From Lethocerus indicus (taxonomy: Eukaryota; Arthropoda; Insecta; Hemiptera; Belostomatidae): a stretch of DNA of 64,000 nucleotides. Under the pieces are notes generated by a model. The model was not told the DNA's origin and did not search any database. It was given only the letters and a program-made list of their open reading frames with translations. Position 1 is the first letter of the stretch. Each line of letters starts with the position of its first letter. Shown here one piece after another: positions 25,118-39,500 of the stretch. A program made the position numbers and the translations under genes. The stretch covers positions 12,030,925 through 12,094,924 of the forward strand of contig JACDQD010000003.1 in assembly GCA_019843655.1 (NCBI GenBank), read 5' to 3'.

Positions 25118-26020
25118 TCAGTTTATAGCCTCTTTAAGTAGGTAATCGAGCCGTTTGCGGATTTTCTCAGGATGTTCCTTGAACTGCTTGGGGACTCTGA
25201 TTCCTATTTCGAACATACGATCCAATCGGTGGGCCTCGTACGCCTGCGGGTATACCCTTCCTATGAGCTCGAGCTCGGCCCTGAAGACGTTTCTGTACTT
25301 CCGGCGGTGGTCCTTCACTCTTTCTGCGCAAATCTCAGCGCTTCAACAGGAATTAAATACATAAATATATTTGTTAATTATATACACGTGCGTATACACA
25401 TAGGTACCGGTAACATAGCGACAAAAAATAAACACTAATAAATTAAAGACCACCTTGTTGGATCCTTCAGAAGACATTCTTAATAACGTGATCTATCGCT
25501 AACTTTAAAACACAAGTTGAGATGATTTTGAGAGAACTATTCAAATAATAATTCAAACTTGAGAGTTTAATAATTAGCTTAGTAATTTCGGATTAAATGA
25601 CGGATGCCCTGATGTGTGTATTGTTAATGACTCAATACTTGTAAGGGATATTGTTTAGTGTGATATGTTAGGATGTAATACACGGTACGGCGCAATTAAT
25701 AAAAGCCGGGGCGGTATATAAGCGGGGGACCAATATACCAGTTCATAATTGCTGCCCCTTCGGGGATCAGTGAGTGGAGGTGGAAGACCCCAAGAATGGA
25801 GGTATTCCAAACCCTCAAGGGCCACCGAATAGGTTTCTTAAACACACATGATAAACACATAGAATTACGCCGTTACTACTTACTACGGAACGTTGATTTT
25901 TTTGGTTTCTAATGTAGCCTCTTTACCGCATAATTCGTCGGTGTGAATATTCCGAATATTAGTGTCCTTCACAATATCCAAACTCGGATCATGATCGCTA
26001 GAATCATTCTTCGACACCAT
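25118..26020 (-). CDS. Unrecognised small two-exon gene (copy B)
   Basis: Minus strand. Exon 1 runs from ATG 26020 to 25884 with a strong donor (CCGTA|GTAAGT, phase 2). Exon 2 runs 25340-25118 behind GTTGAAG, also phase 2, ending in TGA at 25118-25120. Joined they give 119 residues. The N-terminal 45 are acidic and polar (MVSKNDSSDHDPSLDIV), the C-terminal 74 basic and probably helical, with ICAERVK, FRAELEL, RLDRMFEIGIRVP and KRLDYLLKEAIN. No signal peptide or TM helix. I do not recognise the family. A relative of exon 2 lies at 23002-23227. A second possible start (ATG 25477, eight codons, donor AAG|GTGG at 25454) in the intron would be in frame with an alternative AG at 25334-25335. The gene is divergent from ABT1 with about 0.7 kb between starts. 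Confidence 0.6.
25705..25845 (+). promoter_or_regulatory. TATA-containing GC-rich island with a UUCG hairpin
   Basis: Inside the intron of copy B, on the opposite strand, GGTATATAAGC at about 25712-25722 is followed some 25 bases later by CCAGTTC, which resembles an arthropod initiator. Downstream is CCC-UUCG-GGG, a very stable tetraloop hairpin (about 25755-25766), then ATG at 25796 with a 39-codon frame and a possible donor at 25832. It looks like a core promoter but I cannot identify its product. Confidence 0.35.
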
Positions 26021-26727
26021 TTGTAGTCGAACATATGTTTAAACGAATAAATGCCGTCAATCGAAGCGTAGTCTCCCTGGTTTCTCCCCTTCAAAGGCCG
26101 GCTTGGCACCCTCATTTCCAATCGATAAGCCATAAAAAGGTTTCCATAGCATTTCCACTTTTCATGCTAATAACAAAACAAATATTGACAGGATTTATTA
26201 GAGAAATAATGCTCCGTTATAAAATATTGTAACATTTCAACTATATTAACACCTACCAGCTGGAATGGCCTAAAATATATTTATATTAACGATCAGGCGG
26301 TTACATTGTATTACCATCTTTTAATTGAATTAATCGCAGATATTAGTCAAAATTAAAGAAAAGAATGGTCTAACCGGGCTATTATAACGAAACTGCAAGC
26401 AAATACGAAATAACCAGACATTAGAATTACGTGAATTAGAAAATCTTAGAATTAGCATACATTAATGCGTTTACTTTGTCCAAAGAGGCACAACCTGCCA
26501 CTACCTGCGTGAAACCTCCCTGTTTGTATATATTATTATGACACGTGTGCTTCACTCCAACATAATCTGTGTTTGTCAATGTTAGAACAATTGTTGGTGC
26601 TAGAATACTAATTGCCACTAAAAGAAGTCCGTGAAATAAAAAAGGTGGAAAAAGAAGATGTGAAGAATATAAGAAATTAAAATACGGATAAGGCCCAAAT
26701 TCTGTCGTTAAGGTATTGAAGTGTCAC
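26021..26727. promoter_or_regulatory. Divergent upstream region of copy B and ABT1
   Basis: About 0.7 kb between the two start codons, presumably holding both promoters and leaders. I see no TATA box or clear leader exon, and no coding frame that looks real. Confidence 0.35.
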
Positions 26728-29053
26728 ATGGAAATTGAGAATAAAGAGATGAAGGATATAGTGGAAAAAGATATTGAGAAGGTAAAGAGTGATGACGTAG
26801 AGGAGGACAAGGCGGCAGATATAGAAGAAGAGGTCAAGGAAGAAGACATGGATGATGAAGCTCAAAAGGGAAATGATGAGGAGATGGATTATGATTCAGA
26901 AGATTCTCTAGACGCAGTCATATCATCTGTGAGGGCTGAATCCAAGGGGAATAAAGATTTACAGGATCAGGATGGAAAAAAGAAGAAAGTTTATAAGAAG
27001 GGCATAATATATTTGTCTTTCATACCCCCTTTGATGTCTATCACAAAACTAGTACAATTGATGTCCCAATATGGAAAAGTTGGGAGAGTGTTCCTTCAGC
27101 CAGCAGAAAATAGTAGTGGTATGTCTAATTAGATAAATCAAATATTAATTGTAGTGTGTGTGAAATATTAATTTCAAAAATTGAAATGACATGCTCTTTT
27201 AATTTGGTGAAATAGGAGTTCAATCATCAATCAAGATAATGGGTCATCTATTAGTAGGAGGGATTTTTTTGCTACTACTTTAATTCATAAGATTATTGTA
27301 TCTGAAAATATAAAAAACTAGAACATGTTTTTCTTATTCTGTTCAAATAGTATATATTTTAAATTCATATCTTTAATTAATTATAGGCAAGAAAGCAAAA
27401 AAGAAGAAAATTAGAAAGTATTCAGAAGGTTGGATCGAATTTATGAAGAAGAGAGTTGCAAAACAAGTGGCTTTGAACTTGAACAATCAGTGTATTGGTG
27501 GAAAAAAAGGGGACAAATATCATGACTATATTTGGAATATAAAGTATTTACCAAGGTATTATATTTTAATTTTCTCAATAAATTATAAGACTGAAATTAC
27601 ATCTGAAGATTGGACACTTTGTTGATGTATTCAGCTGTTTTCTAGATATCAATTTCTTTAATCCTTTCTAATATAGCACACTTAGACTGTTAATAATTAA
27701 ATAATATAATAAATAAATAATACAAGGCTACATATACACAGATATTAAATTTATTTGTAATTGCAAATTTGAAACAATTATTACAATCTGGAATTGGCAG
27801 TTATTACTTGAAGATCTGCAACCACCATATTTCAATAAATCATAATCACTGTTATGAATCTTAAGTTTTTGTATATATTACAAAAATGTGTTTTGACATA
27901 CATTTTATTATTAGCAAGGTAATAACAAAAAACCATATTACCCAAGCAAAAATAATTTCTTCATTAACCAAGAATTTGATATATAAAAAGACAATTAAAT
28001 TAACATTACCATTATTTAATAATATGTGCCCTTGATTTGCTAATTACATTCTGGTAATTTTCCATATTTTATGAAAAGTGCAACTTGGTTAAATAGATTT
28101 AGGCGTTTAATACACCAAAGTGCCTCACATATATATCCCGGAATACCTGATAGCACATAGAACATTTTGAATTTTCTTGTAATCAGCAGATTTCTCAGTA
28201 GGGATTAGACTGTAATTTTGTTTGTTATCATTGGTATTGTGCTTTTAAGATTTAATTATTATACTATTTGTGATGTTAATTATACAAAATCTGACACATT
28301 TGGAGATTTCAAGAAACTTATAAGTTTAATAAGTAAATATGAATTATTTAAAATATGATTACCTGAATACTTAACCCTCCTCTGCTTGGCTCTCTTTCTC
28401 TTATAAAATTTGATGTATGTAATTTTATATAATCACTGATTATTCTATGATCCCAGAGTTTTAATTTGATTAAGGTTCATACCATCTTTAAATGATTATA
28501 CTTTTATTTCATAGGACTCTCATAATAATAGTTTCTTATATTACAATTATTGTAGTATACTTTGTGATTAGGTTCTATGAGTTCTTTGATTTATAAAATT
28601 GACCACAATATTTTCACTTAAAATGTGTTTCTGTGTATGCAATTCTTAGAAATGTTGTTTTACCACTATATTATTTTTATTTAAAATAATTATTTATTTT
28701 TAATGTAATCTAATCGAAGTTATAATAATAATGATGATTTTTGTTTTATTCAAAGATTTAAGTGGATTCACCTAAGTGAACGTCTGAGTTATGAGAGGGC
28801 TGTGTACAGACAGAGGATGCAGACTGAGGTCAATCAAGCTAGGAGGGTTGCTTCTCAATTTATGGAAAATGTAGAAATGGCAGAAAAACTCAAGAAGAAA
28901 AAGAAACAGGGAAATCCTGAAAACATTGATGCTCCTTCATTTTTGCCCAATCAGTACACACAGAAGGAAACTGACAGTGTAAAAAAACAGAAGTCTGAAT
29001 TTCAAAAGAAGAAACAGTCTAGGGAAGATTTCTTGAAGAACATATTCAGTTGA
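26728..29053 (+). CDS. ABT1: Activator of basal transcription 1 / Esf2 (pre-rRNA processing RRM protein)
   Basis: Nucleolar RNA-binding protein; the yeast relative Esf2 acts in the small-subunit processome for 18S rRNA maturation. Three exons: 26728-27118, 27387-27555, 28756-29053, giving 285 residues, close to the usual 270-320. The first about 60 residues are strongly acidic, then basic KKKKVYKKG leads into the RRM from about residue 92 (GIIYLSFIPPLMSITKLVQL, later EGWIEFMKKRVAKQVALNLN and WNIKYLPRFKWIHLSERLSY). The family hallmark is the long RRM followed by the SYERAVYRQRMQTEV segment, then a basic, charged tail. The ATG at 26728 has a good context (CACATGG). AATAAA lies at 29318-29323. 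The gene converges on TPP2, whose stop is 440 bp away. Confidence 0.93.
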
Positions 29054-29492
29054 TCTTGTTTTTAAATAATATTTTATATTCCTACATTCTCATTCTGTTA
29101 TGGTATGAAAACTGCTTTTTCTTGTTATAAATTATCATAAAAATCCAATATCCACAATAAGTTTAAATAGAAAAAAAAACAGTTTTCTCTTGTGGGATGA
29201 AGTACAATTACTAGGTACTAGTAGAAATTCAAAGGTTAAAAAAAAGGCATACAAAAATTTCTTAGAAAATCTATTAAGTTAAATTGCATTAATATTTTTG
29301 TAAATATAATTTATAATAATAAATAACATTAGCGAACATGTCCTTTTTTTGTCCAGTGTGTGGACAGTGTGCAAAATTAAGTCCTTTAAAAGTTAATTAA
29401 AACTGTGAAATAAGATATTTAAATTGTTCCTTTTTTTGGCTCGCTCTTTGTTTTGCTTTATTGTTGTTTCTTCTTGCATCTCTATTTTTCAT
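29054..29492. terminator. Convergent 3' ends of ABT1 and TPP2
   Basis: No coding. The plus strand carries AATAAA at 29318-29323 for ABT1; the minus strand carries AATAAA at 29457-29462, 31 bases past the TPP2 stop. If both are used the transcripts end face to face and need not overlap. Confidence 0.5.
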
Positions 29493-30440
29493 TTAAAACT
29501 GTTTGTACTGTAGCGGGAACCTTACTAGCATTGAGCGCATGATGTGATCAGCACAGTAATCCCATCCAAGTTGTTTCAGTCCCCATACCAGGCTTGTCTC
29601 TAATTCTTTGCTTGATTTTTCTTCATACATTTTGTATGCGCACTTCAGGAAACGCCCATAGTGCTTGTGAACAGCGGCATGCCACATTCCAAAATGGCCA
29701 GTTGACTGAAATGGATGAAAAATTAAAGAACAAAATTTGGTATAATTAATTATAAGTTAAAGAGCAGTATGAATATATTTATAAATGAATTATCTTGCTA
29801 TGATTTAAATATACAACACAGTTGGCTGTTATCCACATTTACCCATTTTTAAACATAATTGAGAATAAATTTAAAAAATATATTAAATAACATTTTTTTA
29901 AAATGTTGTCAGGACATTGCTCTAGTTGGGATTTTTGTCCCCAATAAGAGCCCAGAGGAGTATAGCACAGTGGTACAGGGTCAAGCAAGAAACCTAAAGG
30001 ATGCAGTAACAAAACATGTTCACAGTGTCCTATTATATTAAACCAAAATATAACTTCATGTTTTCACTAAAAATTGTAATTTAAAGGAAAATTATTGTCA
30101 TACTTTCATATCTGCTGGGTCAACAAAACGGAGGAGATTAAGCCACATTTCATCAATGAGTTCAAGGGTTATTTGGCCACCACCATCACCAATTGGAGCT
30201 TCTTTATTGTGCATGAAAAGTCTACAACAAGTCACTCCCTTTCGAGATAAGGCATCAACTAGAGAATTTTTCTGTTTCTCCATGTTGCTGTAAATAGGAG
30301 CAATACAATTTTATTAGTATTTCATCAACAACTAATGAAGAAAAAATGTTCCAAGGAAATAATATGTAATGTAACTGACATAAATGCTGAAATGGGTTTT
30401 TAATGAATTTGGTAAACAAAGTTGAAGTTTTGATGTGTGA

Positions 30441-30510
<70 letters not shown>

Positions 30511-33500
30511 ATGTGCACATGCATTAATAAAACATGAAAAGTGTTCTTAATACTGACATATTGTGTGAGATGATTACTGTAAACCATAACTGCATGTATT
30601 TCCAATATGTGAAAAAATCAATGTACAGCAAACTGACAACTTATACAAATGTCAGAAGAATTTGTATAGCATACCTTATCTGTCTCAGTGTTTTTATATT
30701 TGGAAATGTGAACTTTTATCCAAGAATAATTGCCCAAAAATGTAATTACTGTTAAAAATGTGGTAAGAATCTTTTCATTTAAGTACAGATTAAAAATCAA
30801 ATGGATTATTTTATTTAAAATCAAAATAAAATACTTCTTGATAGTGTGGGCATCTGGTCTATGATCAGCTTTCATTCCAAGATGAGCCAGAAGAGTGTTC
30901 TGATCAATTGAATTGCACACCAATGAAGCAATTTTCATTATTTGTTTGGCCTGTTCTATGCTCTCCTGGGTCTCTTCTTGACCTGGATATGGGCGCTTGC
31001 TCTCAGGTTCCATTGATTGAAGCATACTTGTATGGCTAGTAATATGATCCGGAAATTCAGCTTTGAGCTCAGTATAGAGTTTTTCAGCATCAGCTGGGAC
31101 ATCTAGAAAATGAAGAAACAACACTTCACATCATGAATGGTTGGAACATTGATTAATTAATAAATTGTTTGCATAATTTAGCCAATACATACAATGAAAT
31201 GTGTGGCTAAGGAAAATTGAAACTAAAAAGCCAAAACATTAATTATTTATTCCCCAGTTTACATTATAAAAACCAATATTTGCCTTTATTAGAGGATTTT
31301 TCCTTCCAAAATTATGCAGTGAATCTACAGTATCAACCAGACTTCAGTCTAATTTTACTTAAGAACAACAGGAAAATTATTTAAAGCATATTATATCATA
31401 GTAATATTTCCAAGCATTACACCTTACCAATTTTAGACAACCAGTTTGTCTTTAAATCACGTAAAGCCTCCTGATATTCCTCCCATTTTGATTTTTCGGA
31501 CTGTTTTTGATTATTAGAACATACAGCATTGTTTTTTACCTTTGACATATCACCCAGTATATAACGGAACTTGTAAGAATCCTGTAATAATTGATTTTTT
31601 AATTTTTAGATGTTTCAATATAACTGTAAAAAATACATATATTCCAAAAAATGCATAAAAACAAATATACTTACAACTTTTTTCCCTAGTTCATTCTTTG
31701 AAAATATTATTGAACCTGTCAAGTACTGTCCAACAGTAACACCCTTCAACATCCTGAAAAAAATCTCATTAGTTTCAGTACTATAAGTATTTAAGAAATC
31801 AAACAATGAAAAAACTAATATTGGATTTTTCAGTAATGCTGTACAAAAAATAACAAAAAGGATTTCATGAAATTACAAGTAATTAAATAATTATTATTAT
31901 AACTTACTTATCATTATGCAGTGGTGCTACATAGATGGGTAAACGATATTTCCCAGATGGAATTGTAGCAAACGACAATTTTTTCCCTCCTATTAAGGCT
32001 TGGGAATGACTACTGTAGATATCCAAATTTATTGGATTTGAAAGCTTCTGTACTACCAACATTGGTAAGTCAAAAAGCTTTTCTAGCAAGTCACGTTTTT
32101 CATGTCTCACTTGTTGTTTGATCACATAATCACCTTTCTCTAACTTAATTGTATACTGAAAAAATATAGAAATAACAATGAAACACACTTTTACAGTATA
32201 TTATCTTCTCACAACAAGATGTAAAAGAAACTTAAATACAGAATTTTCTAATCAGAATGTTCTTTACAAGTCTGAATGAAAAAATGCCAGTGTTTGAATA
32301 AATTCTGAAGGTTTCTTTAAACATCTTCCATGTTCTAAAAAAGGGTTACATTCACCTTTGAAGGGAAGGCATCCCCACAACCTATTGCCTGCTTGTTGTT
32401 ATCATAGAGGATCCATAACTGAGATTCAAATTCTGACTCATACAGCAAGTTACTCAGAAGAGAACTGTTTGGTGTTACTTCTGTACTCTTGTTCAAGTGG
32501 AATTGATAAGTCAATATGAGCTGGTAGATGTGTCTTGAAGGGGGTATTATATCCCTCTTAGATACTGGAGATAATTTGTACTCACTGGGCCTGTAAGAAA
32601 ACATATTTCGTTGTATTATCCATTAAATAAAAGTATTTTGACATTTTCTATCAAGTACAAAATGTGCAGCTTTATATAAAACCTATTACACATATTACTG
32701 AATTTCATTATTATATTTGATAATTTGGATAATAATATTTGATTATTTGGTTAAATTTAGATTTATAACAACTATCAATTCAGCAAATTGGTTACACAAA
32801 TGAATATGAAGGAATGGAAGGTTGCTTATTTATTATTTACAAATCAAGTTTTTTTATGTTCATTACAACCAAAAATACAAGACCAGTAATCTCAGGACAG
32901 GGGAAAGAACATGATGAGAGGTGATATGTTTCGACGTGAACAGTCAGAAACAAGGAACTATGGTTGCGGTTAGAAAAGTATACTTGTGGAGACTATACTG
33001 TTCAGGAGGCTGGATAAGTAAGATGGTCATTATGATGAAATTATGTATAAAACACTTACTTGAGCACAACAACATTATGTTTGAGTTGTATAACAGGACT
33101 AATCTCTTCAACATGTAGTCCTCCTATGATATCAATAGTCATTATCCCTTCAGCATGATGCATCGTGAAAGATTCACCATCAGGAGTACAACCATAAAAC
33201 TGTAGACTGTAGTCAATTATATTGTCTGATTGATCAGTCCAACATTTAGCCACAACAAACTCAAGTACAAGGCCACCCTGAAAAATGTTTACTTATTGTA
33301 TTACATTTACATTTAATTTATGAATGAAACAGTTGATTACTCATTCAATACATCCAAGTTATTATTCATTGAAAGAAACACAAATTTTATAGTAGTTGTT
33401 TGGGCATTCAAGATGGTTTGGGAGGAAATAGGTCACAAGAACACAAAATACGAGAAGAGTAATTATACACATTTTCATGGATCTTTTTTAGCTACAACTA

Positions 33501-36500
33501 TGTTATCATTTTTCAGTTCTCTTTATACACACATCACACTTCATATGATTGTAAGGTATAATGTGTCTTTCCACAATGAAAACTTACTTAGTTAAAGAAG
33601 TTGTTTGATTTAATTTTCTCCATGAATTAGAGCTATATTGAACTAACTGGACTATCATGAAATGTCATAAATATTGATCATACTTCCACACATTCAATCT
33701 TGTGGGGTGTACAATATCACTGAATTTGATGTTAAGTGATACAGACATTTTGTCCTAAAAAGATTGATCAAAAAGGGTCTAAGGTTCCCATTACATGATC
33801 AATCAAATAAATAAATAGATCAGATATAAAAAAATACTTAACCAAGTAATACAAAAATTCAGTACAGTACCTTCACTTTAAAAGGTGTACAAGTTTCTGT
33901 ATGAGGATTGGTATTAATCATTTTATGGAATTCCAGTGTCTTGCAAGTCTGCTTAGGCCTCAGCTGCATGCAGTGGATGACAAAATTACCAGCTTTATCC
34001 TCATCCAAAATTTGGAGGCGCACAACTGAAATTCAATTAATAATTTTTTTTCTATATAATACTGCATAGTATTTGATTTAATGTAATTCAGAATGCATGA
34101 TAGATTCATGCATACAATGCATACAATTTCTTAGGTTTTAATGAACCATGGCAGATTAAGTGCGTATAAGGAGAACACAGAAAATAAAATTAGCTGGAAC
34201 TTACCTCCATAAGAAACTGATTCAGGTACAAGTATAAAATGTCTAGTGATTTGACCTGGTTTAAAATGAACAGCATTATACTGTATCATAGGTCTCATGC
34301 AATTTTCGGGGAAAACATGAGGTCGAACAATAGTGATTTCAACTTGGAAAACTGGCCCCTTTTCGGGACAATTCACATCGTACCCTCTGAGGCTGAAAAA
34401 CATTTTTATGATTATTATATAAATTTCCTTTTTTTTTTTGAAACAATGATTTACAGATTTCATTATTTATCAAAAAGAGTTAATCAACCTTGCAGTATGT
34501 ACTCCAGTGGGGAGGCCAGCAGGTTCAATTCGAACTTGGATCATTCTAAAAATATTTGTCATCTGAACATGAGTCGGATGGAATACCCATGGTTTGTCAC
34601 AAATCAATGACAAGCTCATTTGGAAAGACAGTTTCTCCTTTGAGTCTACAAAAAACTGTACATTAAACAATGCACTATATAATGATTTTAATAATAAAAC
34701 AGGGTGCCAAGTAAAATGTTTATACATAAATGAACTGAATAAAATATTTACCTATATTTTCATTATCAGCAAAAATTGGATCTATACACACAGGAATTTC
34801 TCTGGGTTTCTCTTGTGGGCCAACACGTAAATGTATCCCTTTATGTTTTGCAATACCACACGTTACATTGAATCTAACTCTTAAATCACTGTTTCTGCAG
34901 TTACAAACAAGGTGATCAAAGGCCTTTTCTACCTATAAATAACATCCAAATAACTAATTTGATGAAATAAAATAATTTTCCATAAGTAGATAGATATTTA
35001 AAATTCATAAATGACAAAAAATGTATAAAATAATAAACATAAGCGTGTTTATATTTTGATCATTTCTCATTAACATATAATTGTTTTTAGTAATTAAATC
35101 TACATAATGAAAGAAAATTAATTTTTTCCACCACTAGGATTAATTGTAAATAATATTAAGTGGTAATAAAATTAATTACTATGAAGTAGATTTAATTGTA
35201 AATCAATATTCTCTAGAGATGTTAAAGAATAATATGTAATGTATCTCAAGTTTAAATAATTTTATAAATTAGTCAGATAGGTGTATACAATAACAATTAC
35301 ATAAAAAAATGATATTAAGATTAATTAACAAAAATGTAAATTCTTATCCATTAATAATACCTGTAGAAGACCATATCCCTGAGCAAAGTGGTCAGCAGTG
35401 GACTGGTAGAAAGCAGTGTTTTCTAAAGCTCGCCTCACTGAATATGGTGTAAAAGGCATCTTTTTGGCTTTTAATCCAGATAGTAACAGCGCTGTTGAAA
35501 CAGTAAAACAGTATTACTGATTATATTACTGATCAATAAATAGCCTATACATTTTTTTATCCCAAGAGAAATTGTGAATGTAAAGTTGAAAATACTGAAT
35601 AGAAATTTCAATAGAGGTAATGCCATCACCCTATTAATTCAATTAGGGACCACAAGATTAATAGTAAATACCTGTTCTAACCAAGAAACTAAATTAGTAG
35701 TAAAAGATACTTAAGCTTAACTCTAAAAACTTTCTTTGAGCTATCAATTAAAGTTTGTGCATTTTGATTGTTTAGTATAGTAGGGAGCATCCATATTTTT
35801 TAAACTTCAGTTGCCTTTATCTACTAGATCATCTATTTACTAATAATTTTTTTTTTTTAATTCAAAATAACTTAATAATAATTAGCACCTGAATTTCTAT
35901 GTAACAATAACTAAATAAATTTTCTTCTAAATATTAGGTAAAATGTATTCTGGAGTAACATACATTTTAAATTAATTTGTGGTGTTTTTTCTTTAGCTTT
36001 GTTTTGTACAATCTTAATTCTTTAGAACATAGTTTTAGCTTCTTGTCATTATCAGTAGCATGATACATGATGATACAAGCCATATGTGGTAGTTTGAAGC
36101 ACAGAAAATCAAAACATACTATGAAAACATCCTTTTCAATGTTTCTTTTCAAAAAAGTAACGTCATTTTAATAGCTTGCAATCTCACCGACAGCTCCAGC
36201 AACATGGGGGGAAGCCATACTGGTGCCATTGAGAAGCTGGGCAGACCTAAGAGTGTATTGGGGTACAGAAGTGATTGCACCTCCAGGTGCACAGACACAG
36301 ACTCCACGTCCTCCATCCATTGTTGGCCCTCTTGACGACCATGTGTATGCCAGTCCAGGCGCCTTGCTACGAAGGGAATACTCTGCCACCATCATTTCAG
36401 GAGACACATAAGCTCCAACACCTATTTAAAAGTTATGTTTTTGTTAGTATTACATACATATTTTAGCATTAAGCCCTAAATGGTGTAATTCTAAATAAAC

Positions 36501-39500
36501 TTCAGCTTAATGTAACACAACTTAAGGGCAACAGAAGCACTCAGGATAAAGTTTTGTTATGCCTAAAGCAAAAATCAAACTCCTATACTTTGATCACAGA
36601 GATCAGAGGTGAAATGGACCAAAGGAAAAGACATTTTTGCAGATGTTTACCACTTTGGTTTATAACTTAAAGAACTGTGTTTTGCGAAAAACAAATTGCA
36701 AATGTTATAAATTAAGTTCAACAAAACCATTAATTTATAAACAAAAAATCATAAATCAATAATTAATAATTGAATTGTCACTGACTGGCTTCTGGTAAGA
36801 TCGAGTGATGTGGGAAGAATATCGATTGGCAGGGGTTCTGCCTGTTTGTTTAAACATCTTACTGGAAGCTAGTCATTGACAATTCAAGTTCTGGTTGTGG
36901 AAACCTTCACTCATCTAATTGATAATTGATTTATAATTTTATCAATGTTATCAATAATTTTACCAATAATATTGTTGGTACAGATATCCGGCGGTGTACC
37001 AATGGTACACAGTGCAGGCCCATGATTACCAGCAGCAGCTACCCAAGTAACTCCATATTTGTCAACAACTTCATTCATTAATTCACCAAGTCGCCTGATA
37101 AAAAAATACAATAATAAAATATTATATGTTTCACTTAAAGAATACTACAAAATTTGAAAGAAAAATACATATAGCTAAATAACATTGAAATCCCTCTTAC
37201 CACAATGACACACATACACAAACTCATTTTTTGCACAGAAAAAAATCAGAAAGCTGCATAAATCGTGAAATGCTATATAAAACAAATTATTCATTAAGAA
37301 GTAATTTGCAATAAACAGCAACTTGGTTTCATTACATTAAACAGGTCATCAACTGCATATATGCAACAACTCTTATTTGTTATTAATTATAAATTATATT
37401 AATTAATTATATTATTATAAATTATATTATTAATTATAAATTAATTATGAATATTCAAATAAAATTATTTTATATTTTATTTTTCCAACAAGATCTATCA
37501 GATATTAAAATGCAAATCATCCCAAACAAGTTGACAAGGATCAGTGTGGCCATTTATTATTACCTTTTTAGTTTCATACACCTTCTCAACCAGGGCCCTT
37601 GAAGCCATGATCCTGACCCAACATTTTGGAACATCTGGTAGATCTGTTTTTGATGTATGACTGAATAAAAAAACTTAATTTATCAATAGAATCTTTCCAT
37701 CCCTTACTGAAATTCTAATATTCAAAAAATTACATAAAATCTTACTAGTCATAAAAATTCAAATTTATAGAAATTTGAATAATTGATCAATGATCACTTA
37801 ATGCTGAGATATTCATCCTACTGATATGAAATTTATCTCTAAGATAATTCTAATATATTTCTTAGTCTCATAACAAATAATAAATTTCTACTAAATTATA
37901 GTATCATTTTCTTAAATACATACCCAGTTGCTGACCAGTTGGAATGCTCTCCATAACTCATGTTAATAACATGAATTGGGTTCTCAGTACTTTGTGACTC
38001 CATTACTTTTATCATTGAGCGCACAATTGATGTTCCAGTTTCCATTGTATCGATACGGCTGTCACCTGTCAAATTTAGTTTATGCTCTTAGAATGCATTT
38101 AATTTTTATTATGAGATTTTTATTTGTTATTATGTAAACAGCATATATACTTTCATAAAATGACTTTCATTAAGTCTTGAATATATCAATTGAAATTGTT
38201 TCAATTAGTAATGAATTCAAATGTTCAAGTAAACAAAAATGTGGTAATTCTAACAAGAACGTACAATCAAATTATCAAATTATTATGTAGGTAAATTATT
38301 ACCTAATTATCAGTATATATTCAGTAGTCTTAAAGAAGAAAAAATTACAGTGATTAAATAAACAATTTAAGTTTTCTTTCTTCTGGATTACATTCAATTA
38401 TTACATTAATTGAAGAATGAATTAACCATATCTATGAATTATATAGATTAAATTAGATTAAAATAAAACACAATGGCAGTGATTGTAAATAATAAACTAT
38501 ACCTATGGAAAGAGAGACAATCTGTGCACCAGGAGCAATACCATTTTTTTCGGGCTGATCTGGAAAGTAAGCTGCAGCAATAGAAGCAACATGAGTCCCA
38601 TGGGCAGCTGTAAAAAAGATTGTGAACATTTGAAAAAATGTAAATTCAAACACATTTAAAAATACAAATACAATAAAAAAATAAAAATACTTTTAAATGA
38701 ACAAATTTAAACATGACAATTATAGGTAATAGAAAAAAAGGATGACTTACAACAAACAGATACGATTTCTAATAAGTTTCCGTCATCATAAATATTTATA
38801 GAATAGTTCAACAGATCATCTCTCGTTAGAGAAGCAAACTGATGTGATTTGTCATATTCTTTCAACAGTGTACAGTCTGCAAGGTTGCCACATTCACTTG
38901 TGTCTATACAACAGCTGTGAAAAATAGGTTTGGACACTTAATAATTTTTTATGTTTATTGTTTGATATATGTAATCATAAATTGAGCAATGAAATATATT
39001 ACACTATATTATATTATAAACAGTTTGACAATTTGGTTCTGGATAACATAAATGCTTAGATTACATTTAAACTAATAATATCAATAACAGGCGTGAAGAG
39101 TGGAAACAATTACTGCACAGATTCATCTGCAAATTTTGATTACATGTCCTTTAAAAATCTGTTCTATTTGCTATATCTAGTACCTTCTGAATGCTGGTAT
39201 TATCGAATACTTATTCATGTTATAATTAATAATATAAATGTGGTGACAACATAAACAACTCACCACCAGTCTTTTCCATCATGAAAGACAATGCAGTCAT
39301 AAACAGGCCCAAGGTCAGTATACTTCTTTTCAAATGTACTCAACATTTCTATTTGACAGTCAATGTCTTCCTTAGTTAATTTGTCGGCACGACTCATTGT
39401 TTGTGCTTTTGAATTTTCTGTTGCCTGCAATAGATAATATAAATTGGGAAAAATATTATATTCTGAGGTGTAATATGAAAATTGAATAGTTTCATCATCC

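Noticed and set aside
26035..26232. 65-codon plus-strand frame upstream of ABT1
   Set aside because: No family resemblance, and it overlaps the start of the better supported minus-strand copy B exon region.
30255..30605. Minus-strand frame with HTHTHTH and YIYIY runs
   Set aside because: Translated microsatellite in a TPP2 intron.
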